Source: JAGGTJ01 sp964457545 (lineage in GTDB: Bacteria > Desulfobacterota > DSM-4660 > Desulfatiglandales > Desulfatiglandaceae). Taken from it: a stretch of DNA of 64,000 bases. The number at the start of each line of letters is the position of its first letter. Within the stretch, counting starts at the first letter, position 1. The position numbers and the translations under genes were made by a program. This document shows, one piece after another, positions 44,382-53,409 of the stretch. The notes under the pieces were generated by a model. It was not told where the DNA came from and made no database searches. It worked only from the letters and a program-made list of their open reading frames with translations. The stretch spans positions 1-64,000 of the forward strand of contig CAYWEN010000015.1 in the NCBI GenBank assembly GCA_964457545.1, written 5' to 3'.

Positions 44382-44708
44382 ATTTGCACAACACTTTCAT
44401 CTCTTTAAAAATATTATCCTCTTGAAAAATACATGGTTAGCGTCCATAACAGAAACAGGTCAATAACTTTCCAACCAAATTGCAACCAGACCAGACAAAA
44501 ATCTGTATTGAAAACCATATGCCTGGGACAAAAGGATCCAATGAGATAAAAGGGAATACTATGCAAGGGTCTTGTATTATGGTGGGTAACGAGGATAAAA
44601 AAGCAGCAACCGATGAAGGAATAATCCTGTCAGGGGATCAAAGTTACGGTCTGATTTTTGCAGGTATTTAGCAAAAAAATGTAAAAACAGAACAACAGAG
44701 ACCGTCTG
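44382..44708. other. Intergenic region with a possible 36-residue frame
   Basis: Between selD and the HDOD gene, the only item of note is the small frame at 44561-44671. No terminator with a T-run was recognised after selD, so selD, the HDOD gene and yedF could share a transcript. Confidence 0.4.
44561..44671 (+). CDS. Possible 36-residue small protein
   Basis: An ATG follows AAAAGGGAATACT, a usable ribosome binding site, and opens a frame starting MQGSCIMVGNEDKKAA and ending YGLIFAGI. It has no recognised family, signal or membrane segment. The frame extends upstream to a TTG at 44480. Evidence is limited to the ribosome binding site and location. Confidence 0.25.
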   Translation: MQGSCIMVGNEDKKAATDEGIILSGDQSYGLIFAGI

Positions 44709-46022
44709 ATGAAAAAACAATCTGAACAAAAAGTGACAATTAACGGATTCAACGAAAAAGACACATGGACTTTATACAAAACAGCGAAAATAAAAAAGCT
44801 GCAACCTGATGAGACCTTAATCAGACAGGGAGATACAGTAAAAGATCTCTATATTATTCTGAAAGGAAAGATGGCAGCATTCAACAACAGCAACACCCCA
44901 ATGCTCCTAAACAATGGAGGATGGATCAATGCCTCAGGTTTTATAAAACAAACTCCCAGCAGAATATCTGTCAGGGCTGTTGAGCCTTCAAGCATCATGA
45001 TTTTGAATGAAAATATTATCAATTCGCTGGATGCAAATATTCAGAAGCTTTTCTATAAACATCTTAACAAAATCATAGTGAACGATCTCAACAGATGTGA
45101 ACTTATAGCAAAGGAATATGCTGAAACAAACATCAGACTGATAAAAGATATTTATCAGAAATGCACAAAAGGCAATGCAGATTTAAAAAAATCGGAGTTA
45201 ATTCAAAACATATTGAAAAAGATACCAAAACTTCCTGCCTTTGCTATTAATCTTGTAAATGACCTCATGAATAAAAATATATCTTTTGACAAGATCTCTG
45301 AACAGATAGCAAAAGATCCTTCACTTACAAGTATTATTTTAAAAAGGGTTAACTCCTCATTTTACGGATTCCATAAAAAAATTTCCGACATACATCATGC
45401 TACAGTTCTGCTCGGCATCAATCAACTGTATCAATTGCTGATTGCTGAAGGTATCAGAACAACCATGCCTGACCACCCCAGTTTTAAGGAAATACACCTT
45501 AACTGTGTCTCAATATCCCACATAGCATTTACCCTTTCAATGAAGACGAATATTGCAAAGCCGGTGGAACTGTCCACGATCGGTCTGTTGCATAACCTGG
45601 GACAGATTGTAATCTTGCTGTTAAAGCAACAAAACCCCGGGATTGCAACCCTGATTGACAAATTAGATATGGCTCAAGTCGGAGGACTATTATTAGAGTC
45701 ATGGAATATTCCTGATACAATATGGACCACCATAAAATACCAGTGTTTTCCTGAATTTTCGCTTCCCAACAACATACCGGAAGATATTCGCAATAATGTT
45801 GCTCTTATATATATGTCCAGAATCTGCTATGAAATATTTTCGGGACGGCCAAAACAGGAACTGCCGACCACATTCATAAAACAATATCTGCGTATATTAG
45901 GGCTGGAAAAATATTCGCCTGATAAAATAGCCTTCAATATAATCCGCCCGGCTTTGGAAACAAAGGCAAAAGTTTTACCCGTCCATTTAAAAAAACTAAT
46001 AGGGATGGATGACCTGCAGTAA
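44709..46022 (+). CDS. Cyclic-nucleotide-binding-like and HDOD domain signalling protein
   Basis: The 437-residue cytoplasmic protein combines an N-terminal cNMP-binding-type barrel (about residues 15-115, with LIRQGDTVKDLYIILKGKMA) and a C-terminal HDOD domain (about 165-400). HDOD features are IPKLPAFAINLVNDLMNKNISFDKIS, DPSLTSIILKRVNSSFYGF, ATVLLGINQLYQLL and STIGLLHNLGQIVIL. HDOD domains act in signalling and are related to HD phosphohydrolases but usually lack catalysis. The barrel lacks the complete phosphate-binding cassette, so a true nucleotide ligand is uncertain. It lies between selD and yedF on the same strand. Confidence 0.88.
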   Translation: MKKQSEQKVTINGFNEKDTWTLYKTAKIKKLQPDETLIRQGDTVKDLYIILKGKMAAFNNSNTPMLLNNGGWINASGFIKQTPSRISVRAVEPSSIMILNENIINSLDANIQKLFYKHLNKIIVNDLNRCELIAKEYAETNIRLIKDIYQKCTKGNADLKKSELIQNILKKIPKLPAFAINLVNDLMNKNISFDKISEQIAKDPSLTSIILKRVNSSFYGFHKKISDIHHATVLLGINQLYQLLIAEGIRTTMPDHPSFKEIHLNCVSISHIAFTLSMKTNIAKPVELSTIGLLHNLGQIVILLLKQQNPGIATLIDKLDMAQVGGLLLESWNIPDTIWTTIKYQCFPEFSLPNNIPEDIRNNVALIYMSRICYEIFSGRPKQELPTTFIKQYLRILGLEKYSPDKIAFNIIRPALETKAKVLPVHLKKLIGMDDLQ

Positions 46023-46102
46023 AGATTTCACAATCTTTTTCAGACCAGCAACATAAGCGGCGACAAAAGCCAGAGCAAAATTAATATTCCTACGAGGATA
46101 AC

Positions 46103-46723
46103 ATGCACGATATAGTGAAAAAGGCTCACAAAAAGATTGATGCCAGAGGTCTTGCCTGCCCTGCCCCCGTACTTGAAACAAGAAAAGCTCTGCATCAAGA
46201 CAGGCCTAAGGCCATTACAGTAATCGTAGACAATACTGCTGCCCAGCAAAACGTTCAAAGGTTCCTGGAATCCCAAGGCTTTAAAACAATTACAGAAAAA
46301 AGGGGTGATGATTACACGGTACTTGGGACACATGATCCATCCCATATTAAAAAGTATCAGATACCTGAAACAAAAGAATCCAATGGGACAAGAATCATGG
46401 TCATCTGTGCTACTGACCGTTTTGGCTCTGGTGATGACATTCTGGGTAAAAAACTGATGATCAATTTTTTACGCACCCTGAATGAAATGGGAAAAGAATT
46501 ATGGAGACTGGTCTTTGTTAATTACGGTGTGAAATTAACGGTTGACGGATCGGAAGTGATAGAAGATCTGCAGGATTATGAAAAAAATGGCGTCAGGATA
46601 ATGGTGTGCGGCACATGCCTTGATCACTTCAATATCCTGGAGAAAAAACAGGTTGGAGAGACAACCAACATGCTGGATATCGTTACTGCCATGCAAATAG
46701 CAGACAAGGTTATTAACATATAG
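46103..46723 (+). CDS. yedF: YedF-like selenium metabolism protein (TusA plus DsrE-like)
   Basis: The 206-residue protein has an N-terminal TusA/SirA domain (about residues 7-78) with the active cysteine in KKIDARGLACPAPVLETRKAL. Its C-terminal DsrE-like domain (about 95-200) includes IMVICATDRFGSGDDILGKKLM, LVFVNYGVKLTVDG and VMVCGTCLDHFNI. This two-domain form is the YedF family tied to selenium metabolism, probably handling selenium for SelD. Closeness to the Sec-containing selD, two genes upstream, supports that. The ATG at 46103 follows ACGAGGATAAC. Its stop converges with the Roadblock gene. Confidence 0.88.
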   Translation: MHDIVKKAHKKIDARGLACPAPVLETRKALHQDRPKAITVIVDNTAAQQNVQRFLESQGFKTITEKRGDDYTVLGTHDPSHIKKYQIPETKESNGTRIMVICATDRFGSGDDILGKKLMINFLRTLNEMGKELWRLVFVNYGVKLTVDGSEVIEDLQDYEKNGVRIMVCGTCLDHFNILEKKQVGETTNMLDIVTAMQIADKVINI

Positions 46724-46790
46724 CGCAATGGATATATCACCGCAAACATCCTGTTAAAGCTGCAGATATCCCGGGCACAGGGAAATTTGG

Positions 46791-47135
46791 CTAAATCCAC
46801 TTAAATCTTTTCCACAGTTTCTTCCCCTTTTTACCGGAAACAATCAAATCACAGTTAAGTCTTACCATAGAAGGCTGAGCCAATCTTCCCATCAATACCA
46901 TGATATATCCCAACCTGTTGCTTTTGATGTAAATCCTGTTGTTCTCAAAAACAAGGTCAGCCTCGGCAATCCCCTTTAAAGATTTAAAAAACCCCTTAAA
47001 CCATGCCGCATTTGAAATAACCCCCTCTTTACTATGATCAGAAAACTTTTCTGATAAAATTTTCCCATCAAGAGAAACAATCAAGACTCCTTTTACATCA
47101 TTCAGGGCCAAAATATCGTCAAAAACTTTATCCAT
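46791..47135 (-). CDS. Roadblock/LC7-like protein (second copy)
   Basis: The 114-residue protein has a Roadblock/LC7 pattern: DDILALNDVKGVLIVSLDGKILSEKF, a helical middle, and ADLVFENNRIYIKSNRLGYIMVLMG, then a basic tail. Such proteins act as GTPase-activating or scaffolding partners of MglA-type GTPases. It lies 459 nt downstream of the response regulator and may be the last gene of the GTPase operon. It is more diverged than the copy at 54.2 kb. Confidence 0.7.
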   Translation of the reverse strand: MDKVFDDILALNDVKGVLIVSLDGKILSEKFSDHSKEGVISNAAWFKGFFKSLKGIAEADLVFENNRIYIKSNRLGYIMVLMGRLAQPSMVRLNCDLIVSGKKGKKLWKRFKWI

Positions 47136-47594
47136 AATTTACCTGATAATCGATCCCAAACACACCCATAGTTGGGCTGTGCCAAGAATCTTTTGCACTT
47201 CCGTGCGGTATCCTCATGGTTAAAAGCTGGTTTCTCAACATATCAACCATATCAAGGGCACTATCTCAAAATATGTGAAAGATTTTCCAAGCAAGTGCCT
47301 ATCCACAAACAGACCGTGGACATTGATGAATTTCCAGTCTGCAAATGAGAATTTCCGGACAAGATCAAGGAAACCAAGCACACAGAGTTATACAGACATG
47401 CCACAAAAACTCCCTGACATGAATATGAACAACTAACAAAGGTTGAGATTGTCTTTGAAAAAATCGCAGAGCATATCAATACTGCAAACATTGCCCCAAC
47501 TGCAAGGGCCACACGGTAAGGGGTCAGTTTCCTCAGGACATACCGGGAAATTTACAATACAGCAATGCCCTTAAAGCCTTTGCAATACATATGA
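47136..47594. other. Intergenic region with a dispersed repeat
   Basis: About 460 nt separate the response regulator from the last Roadblock gene. A dispersed repeat copy fills 47294-47383. No terminator or gene was seen. Confidence 0.5.
47294..47383 (+). repeat. Dispersed intergenic repeat, copy at 47.3 kb
   Basis: It shows GTGCCTATCCACAAACAGAC, CGTGGACATT, ATTTCCAGTCTGCAAATGAG and GGACAAGATCAAGGAAACC in order. This is one of the most complete copies and defines the consensus well. Confidence 0.65.
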
Positions 47595-48638
47595 TCATTG
47601 ACCAGATACCTGCTTTGAGGCGGGTTCAAAAACAGATATTAGTTCTTCTCTGGGACAATTCTGCCTTAAAGAAATTACCGTGATTTCCTCACCGGGTAAG
47701 AGAAGAAAATCCTTGTTGTTTTCATCTGTTACATATGCTGCCCTGAATGCTCCTCCTTCAAAGAAATCAGAAACAGAAGGGGCATAATCCATAAATTCTT
47801 TCCATGAATCATCTTTATATATTTCATGAAAGACATGTCCCAAACCACATTGAAGCAACTGTTCCTCTATTCCTGAAGGTTGTTGAGATGATTCATGCTT
47901 GCCTGAATCATCTGCCTGTCTTGCCAGTTCATCAGGAGAATCACAGGCTGTTTTCCTTTCATCCTTCAAACGCATAGCATCCATCAAAAGGGTTTGAAGA
48001 CTTTCTGCTATAATTTTCTTTTGCAAATGACACCGGTTTTCTATAGTTATTCTGACCTGATCCCAACAGAAAATCTCAAGGGCGGCTTCTTTGCCACGAA
48101 GCCTGTTCAGTCGCGCGTCAAGTATATCTCCATTACGAAAAAAAACCACTCCCTGCTTGTCTGAAATCTTATCACAAATTCTTATGGTGCAGGTTTTTCC
48201 TTCCATTTCAATCAGCTGAAGAAACATCACAGGTGTCATGCCATTAAGGATTCCTCCATCTTCTTCTTTCTGCAGTGTCTCTTCTATTTTTGCTGCAAGA
48301 TCAGTAATAATAAAGGGCTTTTGGATAACACCTGAAACCTCATTCCTTTCATGCGACAGTTTTTTTAATGCCTGTGTAAAATACCCTGTCATTATAATTA
48401 CCGGAACATCGGGATAAGAATCAGCAAGATAAGCCAATAATTCAAATCCATTAACGTTTGGCATCCTGATATCTGAAACCACAAGAGACACATTTTCTTC
48501 TTTCAACTTTTTAATGGCCGCTTTACCATCCTCAGCCAACAAGACTGTCAGATCCTGACAGTAAAGCTCCAGACCTTCTTTAAGAGAAGAAAGCAGATCC
48601 GTATTATCATCCACAATCAAAATCTGTCTTTGCACCAT
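47595..48638 (-). CDS. Response regulator with receiver and DUF4388-type domains
   Basis: The 347-residue protein begins with a receiver domain (ILIVDDNTDLLSSLKEG; phospho-acceptor Asp in LVVSDIRMPNVNGFE; VIIMTGY; VIQKPF). A DUF4388/PATAN-like domain follows at about residues 135-215 (FLQLIEMEGKTCTIRICD, GVVFFRNGDILDARL). The last third is low-complexity and then unknown. There is no DNA-binding output, so it likely signals by protein interaction, as DUF4388 proteins do in motility and polarity systems with MglA-type GTPases. It is cotranscribed with the GTPase operon. No histidine kinase lies in the window. Confidence 0.87.
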   Translation of the reverse strand: MVQRQILIVDDNTDLLSSLKEGLELYCQDLTVLLAEDGKAAIKKLKEENVSLVVSDIRMPNVNGFELLAYLADSYPDVPVIIMTGYFTQALKKLSHERNEVSGVIQKPFIITDLAAKIEETLQKEEDGGILNGMTPVMFLQLIEMEGKTCTIRICDKISDKQGVVFFRNGDILDARLNRLRGKEAALEIFCWDQVRITIENRCHLQKKIIAESLQTLLMDAMRLKDERKTACDSPDELARQADDSGKHESSQQPSGIEEQLLQCGLGHVFHEIYKDDSWKEFMDYAPSVSDFFEGGAFRAAYVTDENNKDFLLLPGEEITVISLRQNCPREELISVFEPASKQVSGQ

Positions 48639-48680
48639 ATTATTGTCCTCATAAGGAATGAATGACAGGCATAAGACATT

Positions 48681-49673
48681 TTATAAACCTGCATTTAAGA
48701 TCTCTTCCGGATAACTGCCTTGCAAGGTGTTTATTTCAGCCCTCAAAAGATCTCTGATTTTCAGTTCATCGGCTATTTCCCTGACCGATTCGCTTACAGA
48801 CTCAAGAAGCAAAACCTGATCAATCCCTTTGGCAATATTTATTGATTTATTTGCATACTCAAACTGAAGTGCAAATGGATCCAGAAACGGATATCTTTCC
48901 GCCTTTTCAAGGAATTTGTTTCTAAGAATCAAATTAAAATCTGTCTTTATCTTTTTATTGCGTGATACTATGTTTTCCAGCACATAAAGAACCTCTTCCA
49001 AAAAAGGAACAACATTCAGACGGGATTCTTTATCGTTGCCATGCAGGTTTTGCAAACCTTTCTGATTTTTGTTTTCTTTTTTCCTGTTTGGTATGATTTT
49101 CTTTATCTGAAATACAGACGATTTTTTCCTGGTTTCTTCTGTCAGGAAAGCCAGATTCTTTTTTAATTCACCTTTATTCTCCTGTATTTTTGAATAAAAT
49201 GAACTCACAATTTTTCCGTTGATCAAAAAAACATATCCATATTCATTACTTTCAGTAAAAGTGATATAGATATACCCCGTGAGTTTTTCAACTGACATTT
49301 TTTTGACAAGGGCACCAAAATTTGTAAACTCGGAATTCAGGGCATCATATAACACAGTGGCATTTGGTGCATCTGCCCAGAAATAGATATGATCCGTTGA
49401 AACAGCATATATATGTATTTCACAGTTGGTATTTGTTTTGTTCAGAATCAGGCTTACCGCTTTATCTCCGGTTATTTCTCCGAATTTATCCCTGAAAACC
49501 CCATTTAATATTTCATCTTTATCAAAAAAAAGGCACCCTTCCTCTACAAATGATTTCAGGTGAACTGCTCCGGAACCTATATCACCCTGGTAATGTTCAA
49601 CAAGTTTTTTTATGTCTACATAATAGCTGTTCAAGGGCCTTAAAACAGGATTTGTCTGTGGTATAACTAACAT
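48681..49673 (-). CDS. Unknown protein of the GTPase operon
   Basis: I do not recognise this 330-residue protein. It is soluble, with a Lys/Asn-rich linker near residues 190-220. Two segments, EEGCLFFDKDEILNGVF (about 45-61) and YGYVFLINGKIVSSFY (about 146-161), have the hydrophobic strand plus G-x-I pattern seen in DUF4388 domains, so it may carry one or two diverged copies. The C-terminal third is helical (FALQFEYANKSINIAKGIDQ). It lies 42 nt upstream of the response regulator and 52 nt after the PhnD-like gene. Confidence 0.65.
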   Translation of the reverse strand: MLVIPQTNPVLRPLNSYYVDIKKLVEHYQGDIGSGAVHLKSFVEEGCLFFDKDEILNGVFRDKFGEITGDKAVSLILNKTNTNCEIHIYAVSTDHIYFWADAPNATVLYDALNSEFTNFGALVKKMSVEKLTGYIYITFTESNEYGYVFLINGKIVSSFYSKIQENKGELKKNLAFLTEETRKKSSVFQIKKIIPNRKKENKNQKGLQNLHGNDKESRLNVVPFLEEVLYVLENIVSRNKKIKTDFNLILRNKFLEKAERYPFLDPFALQFEYANKSINIAKGIDQVLLLESVSESVREIADELKIRDLLRAEINTLQGSYPEEILNAGL

Positions 49674-49725
49674 TTCTGCTTACTCCATAAATCGGCACAG
49701 CAAATAACAGATATCCTCAAAAAGA

Positions 49726-50592
49726 TTACCAGACATTCTTGTCGGGCCTGTAATTCGGATCTATGTTTACTCCCTTGCCAACCCCCAGTTCCTTAAGCAT
49801 ATCATTCGATACACTCTCAAATCCGCTGATGTACATATAAACATAAAGAGGGTCGTTTTTGTCTGCCCTGATATTTAAAAGAGCCTTTCTCAGGGACGCT
49901 TTCACATCTACCGGCAAATCTCTTTTTACTGCAACTATCCAGTTTGGCACCCACTCAGTTTTGATAATTTTTATCTGGCTGGGAACAACATATTTGCCTA
50001 ACTCTTTCAAGGCAAATTCAGGGACAAAACCGGCATCATAATCCTGAAAATATACATACATTATAACATTTTCACTTTTGTTGTCCGGGACCTCGGAGAC
50101 ATTGCAATCCCTTGATATATTTACCCCATACCTCCCTGCAAAAAGACTTTGGGATTTATAGCTGCCTTCAGAATCCATATGTGTAACACATATGTTACGA
50201 GACACCATATCCTTGACAGAACTTATTCCGCCATTTGTGGCGGTTATTATTACCCCCCGTTGTTTGGGTTCCTTGTCCCTGTTAAGGGCTATACCTATCA
50301 CTTCATAGGAATTATTGGCAGGCAGGCCCACTCCGGGATCCTCAAAAACAAGATCATACCTGCCTTTTTGCAAATTGATTTTATACTCGTATATATTCCG
50401 TTCCACAACAGGCCTTATACGAAGACCTGTAGCACTGGCCAGGTGTTTTGCCAGAGGATAGGCTTCAGTATTAAAGACCTCGTCATATATCAAGGTAGGC
50501 AATACTGACAAAGTTAATTCCCTTGCATTGCATACTGCTGTCAAACACAACAGCAACGTAACAGATACCAATATATCTGATATTTTTCTCAT
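49726..50592 (-). CDS. PhnD-like periplasmic substrate-binding protein
   Basis: The 288-residue protein has a signal peptide (RKISDILVSVTLLLCLTAVCNA) and a type 2 periplasmic-binding fold of the PhnD family: LTLSVLPTLIYDEVFNTEAYPLAKHL, GRYDLVFEDPGVGL, and YFQDYDAGFVPEFALKELG. PhnD proteins bind phosphonate-like or other small anions, but no ABC permease or ATPase is adjacent. Its position next to a HAMP membrane protein suggests it serves as a ligand-binding sensor subunit. The ATG at 50592 follows AAGGAGGGGACG, a strong site. Confidence 0.82.
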   Translation of the reverse strand: MRKISDILVSVTLLLCLTAVCNARELTLSVLPTLIYDEVFNTEAYPLAKHLASATGLRIRPVVERNIYEYKINLQKGRYDLVFEDPGVGLPANNSYEVIGIALNRDKEPKQRGVIITATNGGISSVKDMVSRNICVTHMDSEGSYKSQSLFAGRYGVNISRDCNVSEVPDNKSENVIMYVYFQDYDAGFVPEFALKELGKYVVPSQIKIIKTEWVPNWIVAVKRDLPVDVKASLRKALLNIRADKNDPLYVYMYISGFESVSNDMLKELGVGKGVNIDPNYRPDKNVW

Positions 50593-50630
50593 CGTCCCCT
50601 CCTTACATTTTGCAAAGCATGTCTTCGTAC

Positions 50631-50710
50631 CCCTGATTTTCTTGATCTTGCACAAAAACTTTCATTTCATGGAAACTTCACAGTGCCAAAATTGATTAAT
50701 GGATAAGCAC
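50631..50710 (-). repeat. Dispersed intergenic repeat, copy at 50.7 kb
   Basis: On the minus strand it shows GTGCTTATCCATTAATCAA, TTTTGGCACTGTGAA, GTTTCCATGAAATGAAAG and TTTTGTGCAAGATCAAGAAA. It is the copy most similar to the one in the riboswitch. Confidence 0.6.
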
Positions 50711-50803
50711 TACATACAGACAACAAAAGGCCGGTTTTCACAATTTTCAAACAGACAGACAAAACACCTGTAAAGTATTCCAGCTGATACGGGACACAAG
50801 AAA

Positions 50804-51838
50804 CTATCTTTTTCGCAATCTTTCTATGGCTGACTTTATTGAAAAACGCATCCTTTCTATAGAACTTACTAAATCTGCAATTTCGCCACCTCCCTTGACA
50901 TCAACAGACAGGTCTAATTCTCCCAGGCTTATTTTGTGCGCAATATCTGTAAGTTTTTTAATAGGTCTTGATATGGTATAGGCAACCATAAACAAGGCAA
51001 CAGCACCAGACAATGTCATAAACCCTAAAACAAAAACAAGGGGACGAACTGTCATTTCTATTGCCTTTTCAATATCCTTTGTAAAAATACCAACATGCAC
51101 CTCTCCGGTATCACCTTTCAGTTTTACAGCGTATTCAATAATATCCTGTCCACCGAGAGTTACCTTTTTTCTTCTCATTCGTAACCCCTGAGGCATTCTG
51201 TTTCTGGTTGCAAAATCCGATGGGAAGCCCTCTTTTTTCACCCTTGCCACAAAATCAGGAGAAAAAAGATTAATATGTCCAAATTTGCCTGCAACAACAA
51301 CGCCTTTAGGGTTTGTCACATAGAAATACCCAACCTCGGAAAGCCTGGCAAAAAAACTGGTGTTCTGATTTATCTTAAGATAATTGCGCTCACGCATCTG
51401 TGGACTCATTATATTAGCAGCAGTCCTCGCTATATCCATTGCGCGCATTTCAAGTTGTCTTTCTATAATAGGCGGAATAGTTTTCATGTAAACAAAAGCC
51501 AGGCTTCCACCTGTCAGAAAAACAAAGCCCAAAAACAGAATGAGCAATTTTGTACTGATCTTGATTCCTTTTGACCTGTGCCTTTTTTTGCTGTTTTTTA
51601 CTTTGCCTTTTTCATCAGGCAATGATTTTTCTGCTTTGGACCTGTCACCAAAGGTATCTCCAGACAATGAGTCATTCCCTTTTCTGTCTTTATCAACATA
51701 CCCCATATCAAGGGGTTCAGGTTTATCTATTTTAAAAATATGCCCACATACTTTGCACTTAACAATGGCCTTTTCCCCTTTTATTTTTGTTTCATCCACC
51801 TTGTATTTTTTACCACATTCTTCGCAGATAATGAGCAT
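50804..51838 (-). CDS. Zinc-ribbon membrane sensor with HAMP domain
   Basis: The 344-residue protein begins with a four-cysteine MJ0042-type zinc ribbon (CEECGKKYKVDE...CKVCGHIFKI). A charged linker follows, then a membrane segment near residues 100-124 (LLILFLGFVFLTGGSLAFVY), a periplasmic region of about 150 residues (NKGVVVAGKFGHI-type fold; actual segment TNPKGVVVAGKFGHI), a second membrane segment, and a C-terminal HAMP domain ending SSIERMRFSIKSAIERLRKR. There is no kinase or methyl-accepting domain after HAMP, so output must occur through partners such as the GTPase. The ATG at 51838 follows CCAGGAGGTAAAC. Confidence 0.82.
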   Translation of the reverse strand: MLIICEECGKKYKVDETKIKGEKAIVKCKVCGHIFKIDKPEPLDMGYVDKDRKGNDSLSGDTFGDRSKAEKSLPDEKGKVKNSKKRHRSKGIKISTKLLILFLGFVFLTGGSLAFVYMKTIPPIIERQLEMRAMDIARTAANIMSPQMRERNYLKINQNTSFFARLSEVGYFYVTNPKGVVVAGKFGHINLFSPDFVARVKKEGFPSDFATRNRMPQGLRMRRKKVTLGGQDIIEYAVKLKGDTGEVHVGIFTKDIEKAIEMTVRPLVFVLGFMTLSGAVALFMVAYTISRPIKKLTDIAHKISLGELDLSVDVKGGGEIADLVSSIERMRFSIKSAIERLRKR

Positions 51839-51850
51839 GTTTACCTCCTG

Positions 51851-51936
51851 GTGCCTATCCACAAGTCATGACACAGTACGGTTTTTCATCCACAAATGAG
51901 ATCCTTTACAAGATCAAACAAGTCGAGAAATCACAC
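51851..51936 (+). repeat. Dispersed intergenic repeat, copy at 51.9 kb
   Basis: It shows GTGCCTATCCACAA, then TTTTTCATCCACAAATGAGA, then TTTACAAGATCAAACAAG, in family order. It occupies the gap between the HAMP protein and the next operon gene. Confidence 0.6.
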
Positions 51937-52013
51937 AAAAAAACTCCACCTCTATGCCGTGTCTGGCAGAGCAGACACCGAAATTGCAAAAAAACAGTCA
52001 GATGCAGATAAAA

Positions 52014-52484
52014 CTACATATTGTTACTCTGGCTTACCTTGATTTTTGTCATCACTGATTTTATAAACTCCACCTTTTGAGAATCATCTGAAATCTGTTT
52101 GGATAAAAGCTCTGCCACTTCTGCTGCCCTGGAAAAAGGTATTTCCTTTCCCTTCCCAATATCATTGATTGCATCTTCTACAATAACCTGGGCTATCGGA
52201 CCTACTATTATTGACATCCTGTCCGTCAAAAAATTTATAAAATCAGAATCAATTAACGATCCGGCATTATTATTGACAGGACGAATCAGTTTTTGTTCCA
52301 GCAATTCCAAAACAGTCTGTTCCAACAAGTTCATTTCAATTCCTGCAATCTTATCAAGTTCCAAAACATTTCTCTTGCCATCCGCATGCATTAGAATCCT
52401 TAATCCCAACCCGCTAACAGAATATATTTTATTATCCCTGAGACAAACCTCAAAAACAGTTTTCAAGATATCAACCGCATTCAT
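52014..52484 (-). CDS. Unknown 156-residue protein of the GTPase operon
   Basis: This helical protein is not from a family I can name. Its N-terminal half (LGLRILMHADGKRNVLELDKI, LLEQTVLELLEQKLI) looks like a small winged-helix or PqqD-like fold. The C-terminal half carries MSIIVGPIAQVIVEDAINDIG, a pattern that occurs at the ends of some bacterial signalling kinases and cyclases, where it is thought to mediate interactions. No signal peptide or catalytic motif is seen. Location within the operon suggests an adaptor role. Confidence 0.65.
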   Translation of the reverse strand: MNAVDILKTVFEVCLRDNKIYSVSGLGLRILMHADGKRNVLELDKIAGIEMNLLEQTVLELLEQKLIRPVNNNAGSLIDSDFINFLTDRMSIIVGPIAQVIVEDAINDIGKGKEIPFSRAAEVAELLSKQISDDSQKVEFIKSVMTKIKVSQSNNM

Positions 52485-52594
52485 TTCATACCCCTGATCA
52501 TATGTTTTGTTTCAGGATATTGCGATTTGTTGTTTCATTCTGCCAAACCTGCAAATACTGTCCTGCTGTAAAACACACTCTGTTTTTTCCTGAT

Positions 52595-53341
52595 TCATTT
52601 CTTATCTTTCTGCATCTCATACTCTCTCCACAATCTGATTTCAGTCCTCAGCGCCTCAAATTCAGCGCTGATTACTTCTTTTATTTCATTCAGGGCATAT
52701 ACAAATGCCTCGTGAGGAGCCATATCTGCAGATCCAAACGGAGATCCTGCCATTTTGGCCTTTCCTTTACCCCTTTTATCCTCATGCTTACTGTTTAGTA
52801 TCGCCTTTTTAAATTGTTTAAACAGCGCCACTTCCTTATACACAATTTCCTTTTTTTCTTTTAAAGAGATATCCTTTTCCAAAAAGATTTTTTCTGCAGC
52901 ATTATATACAGAATTTAACAACCTCTGCGAATCCGGATGAGATCTTGATTTCATTGATTTTATATAGTTTGTCAGGACAGACATTAATCTAAAAAGGCCA
53001 AGAAGATACTCGTCATCCTTGTATCTCTTTTTCAATACCTCCAATTGGATCAAGATATTTTTGATTGTACTGTCTGTTATTTCCCAATCCAGAGACAGAA
53101 GATGAGATTTAAGCTCGTTCAGAGGCGAATCAATTATGTTTCCATGCTCAATTAACAGTTCTGTCATTTCTTTTTTGCCGTTTTCATTGTCCATTTGTAT
53201 CAGCGAGGATTCCTTTTCCCTGTACATCTTTTTGGGGCTGTCACGTGTGTCATCTTCCACAAACAAATCGTTAAGGCGTTTATCCACCATATCAGATATA
53301 TTGTTTCCTTTTCGGCGATCCAAAGGATGACCTCCTGTCAT
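52595..53341 (-). CDS. Unknown coiled-coil protein of the GTPase operon
   Basis: The 248-residue protein is highly charged, with predicted helices and coiled-coil between residues 60 and 185 (LLIEHGNIIDSPLNELKSHL, KIFLEKDISLKEKKEIVYKE). The N terminus is basic (TGGHPLDRRKGNNISDMVDK). It contains no cysteine motif, signal peptide or enzyme signature. It is encoded 68 nt after the MglA-like GTPase and is probably an adaptor or localisation factor for it, but this is inference from context only. Confidence 0.65.
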   Translation of the reverse strand: MTGGHPLDRRKGNNISDMVDKRLNDLFVEDDTRDSPKKMYREKESSLIQMDNENGKKEMTELLIEHGNIIDSPLNELKSHLLSLDWEITDSTIKNILIQLEVLKKRYKDDEYLLGLFRLMSVLTNYIKSMKSRSHPDSQRLLNSVYNAAEKIFLEKDISLKEKKEIVYKEVALFKQFKKAILNSKHEDKRGKGKAKMAGSPFGSADMAPHEAFVYALNEIKEVISAEFEALRTEIRLWREYEMQKDKK

Positions 53342-53409
53342 TAATTATGACAATACAGAATACCGTCCTGTACCTGACAGGTTACACACAGGACTCACTG
53401 GCAACATCG

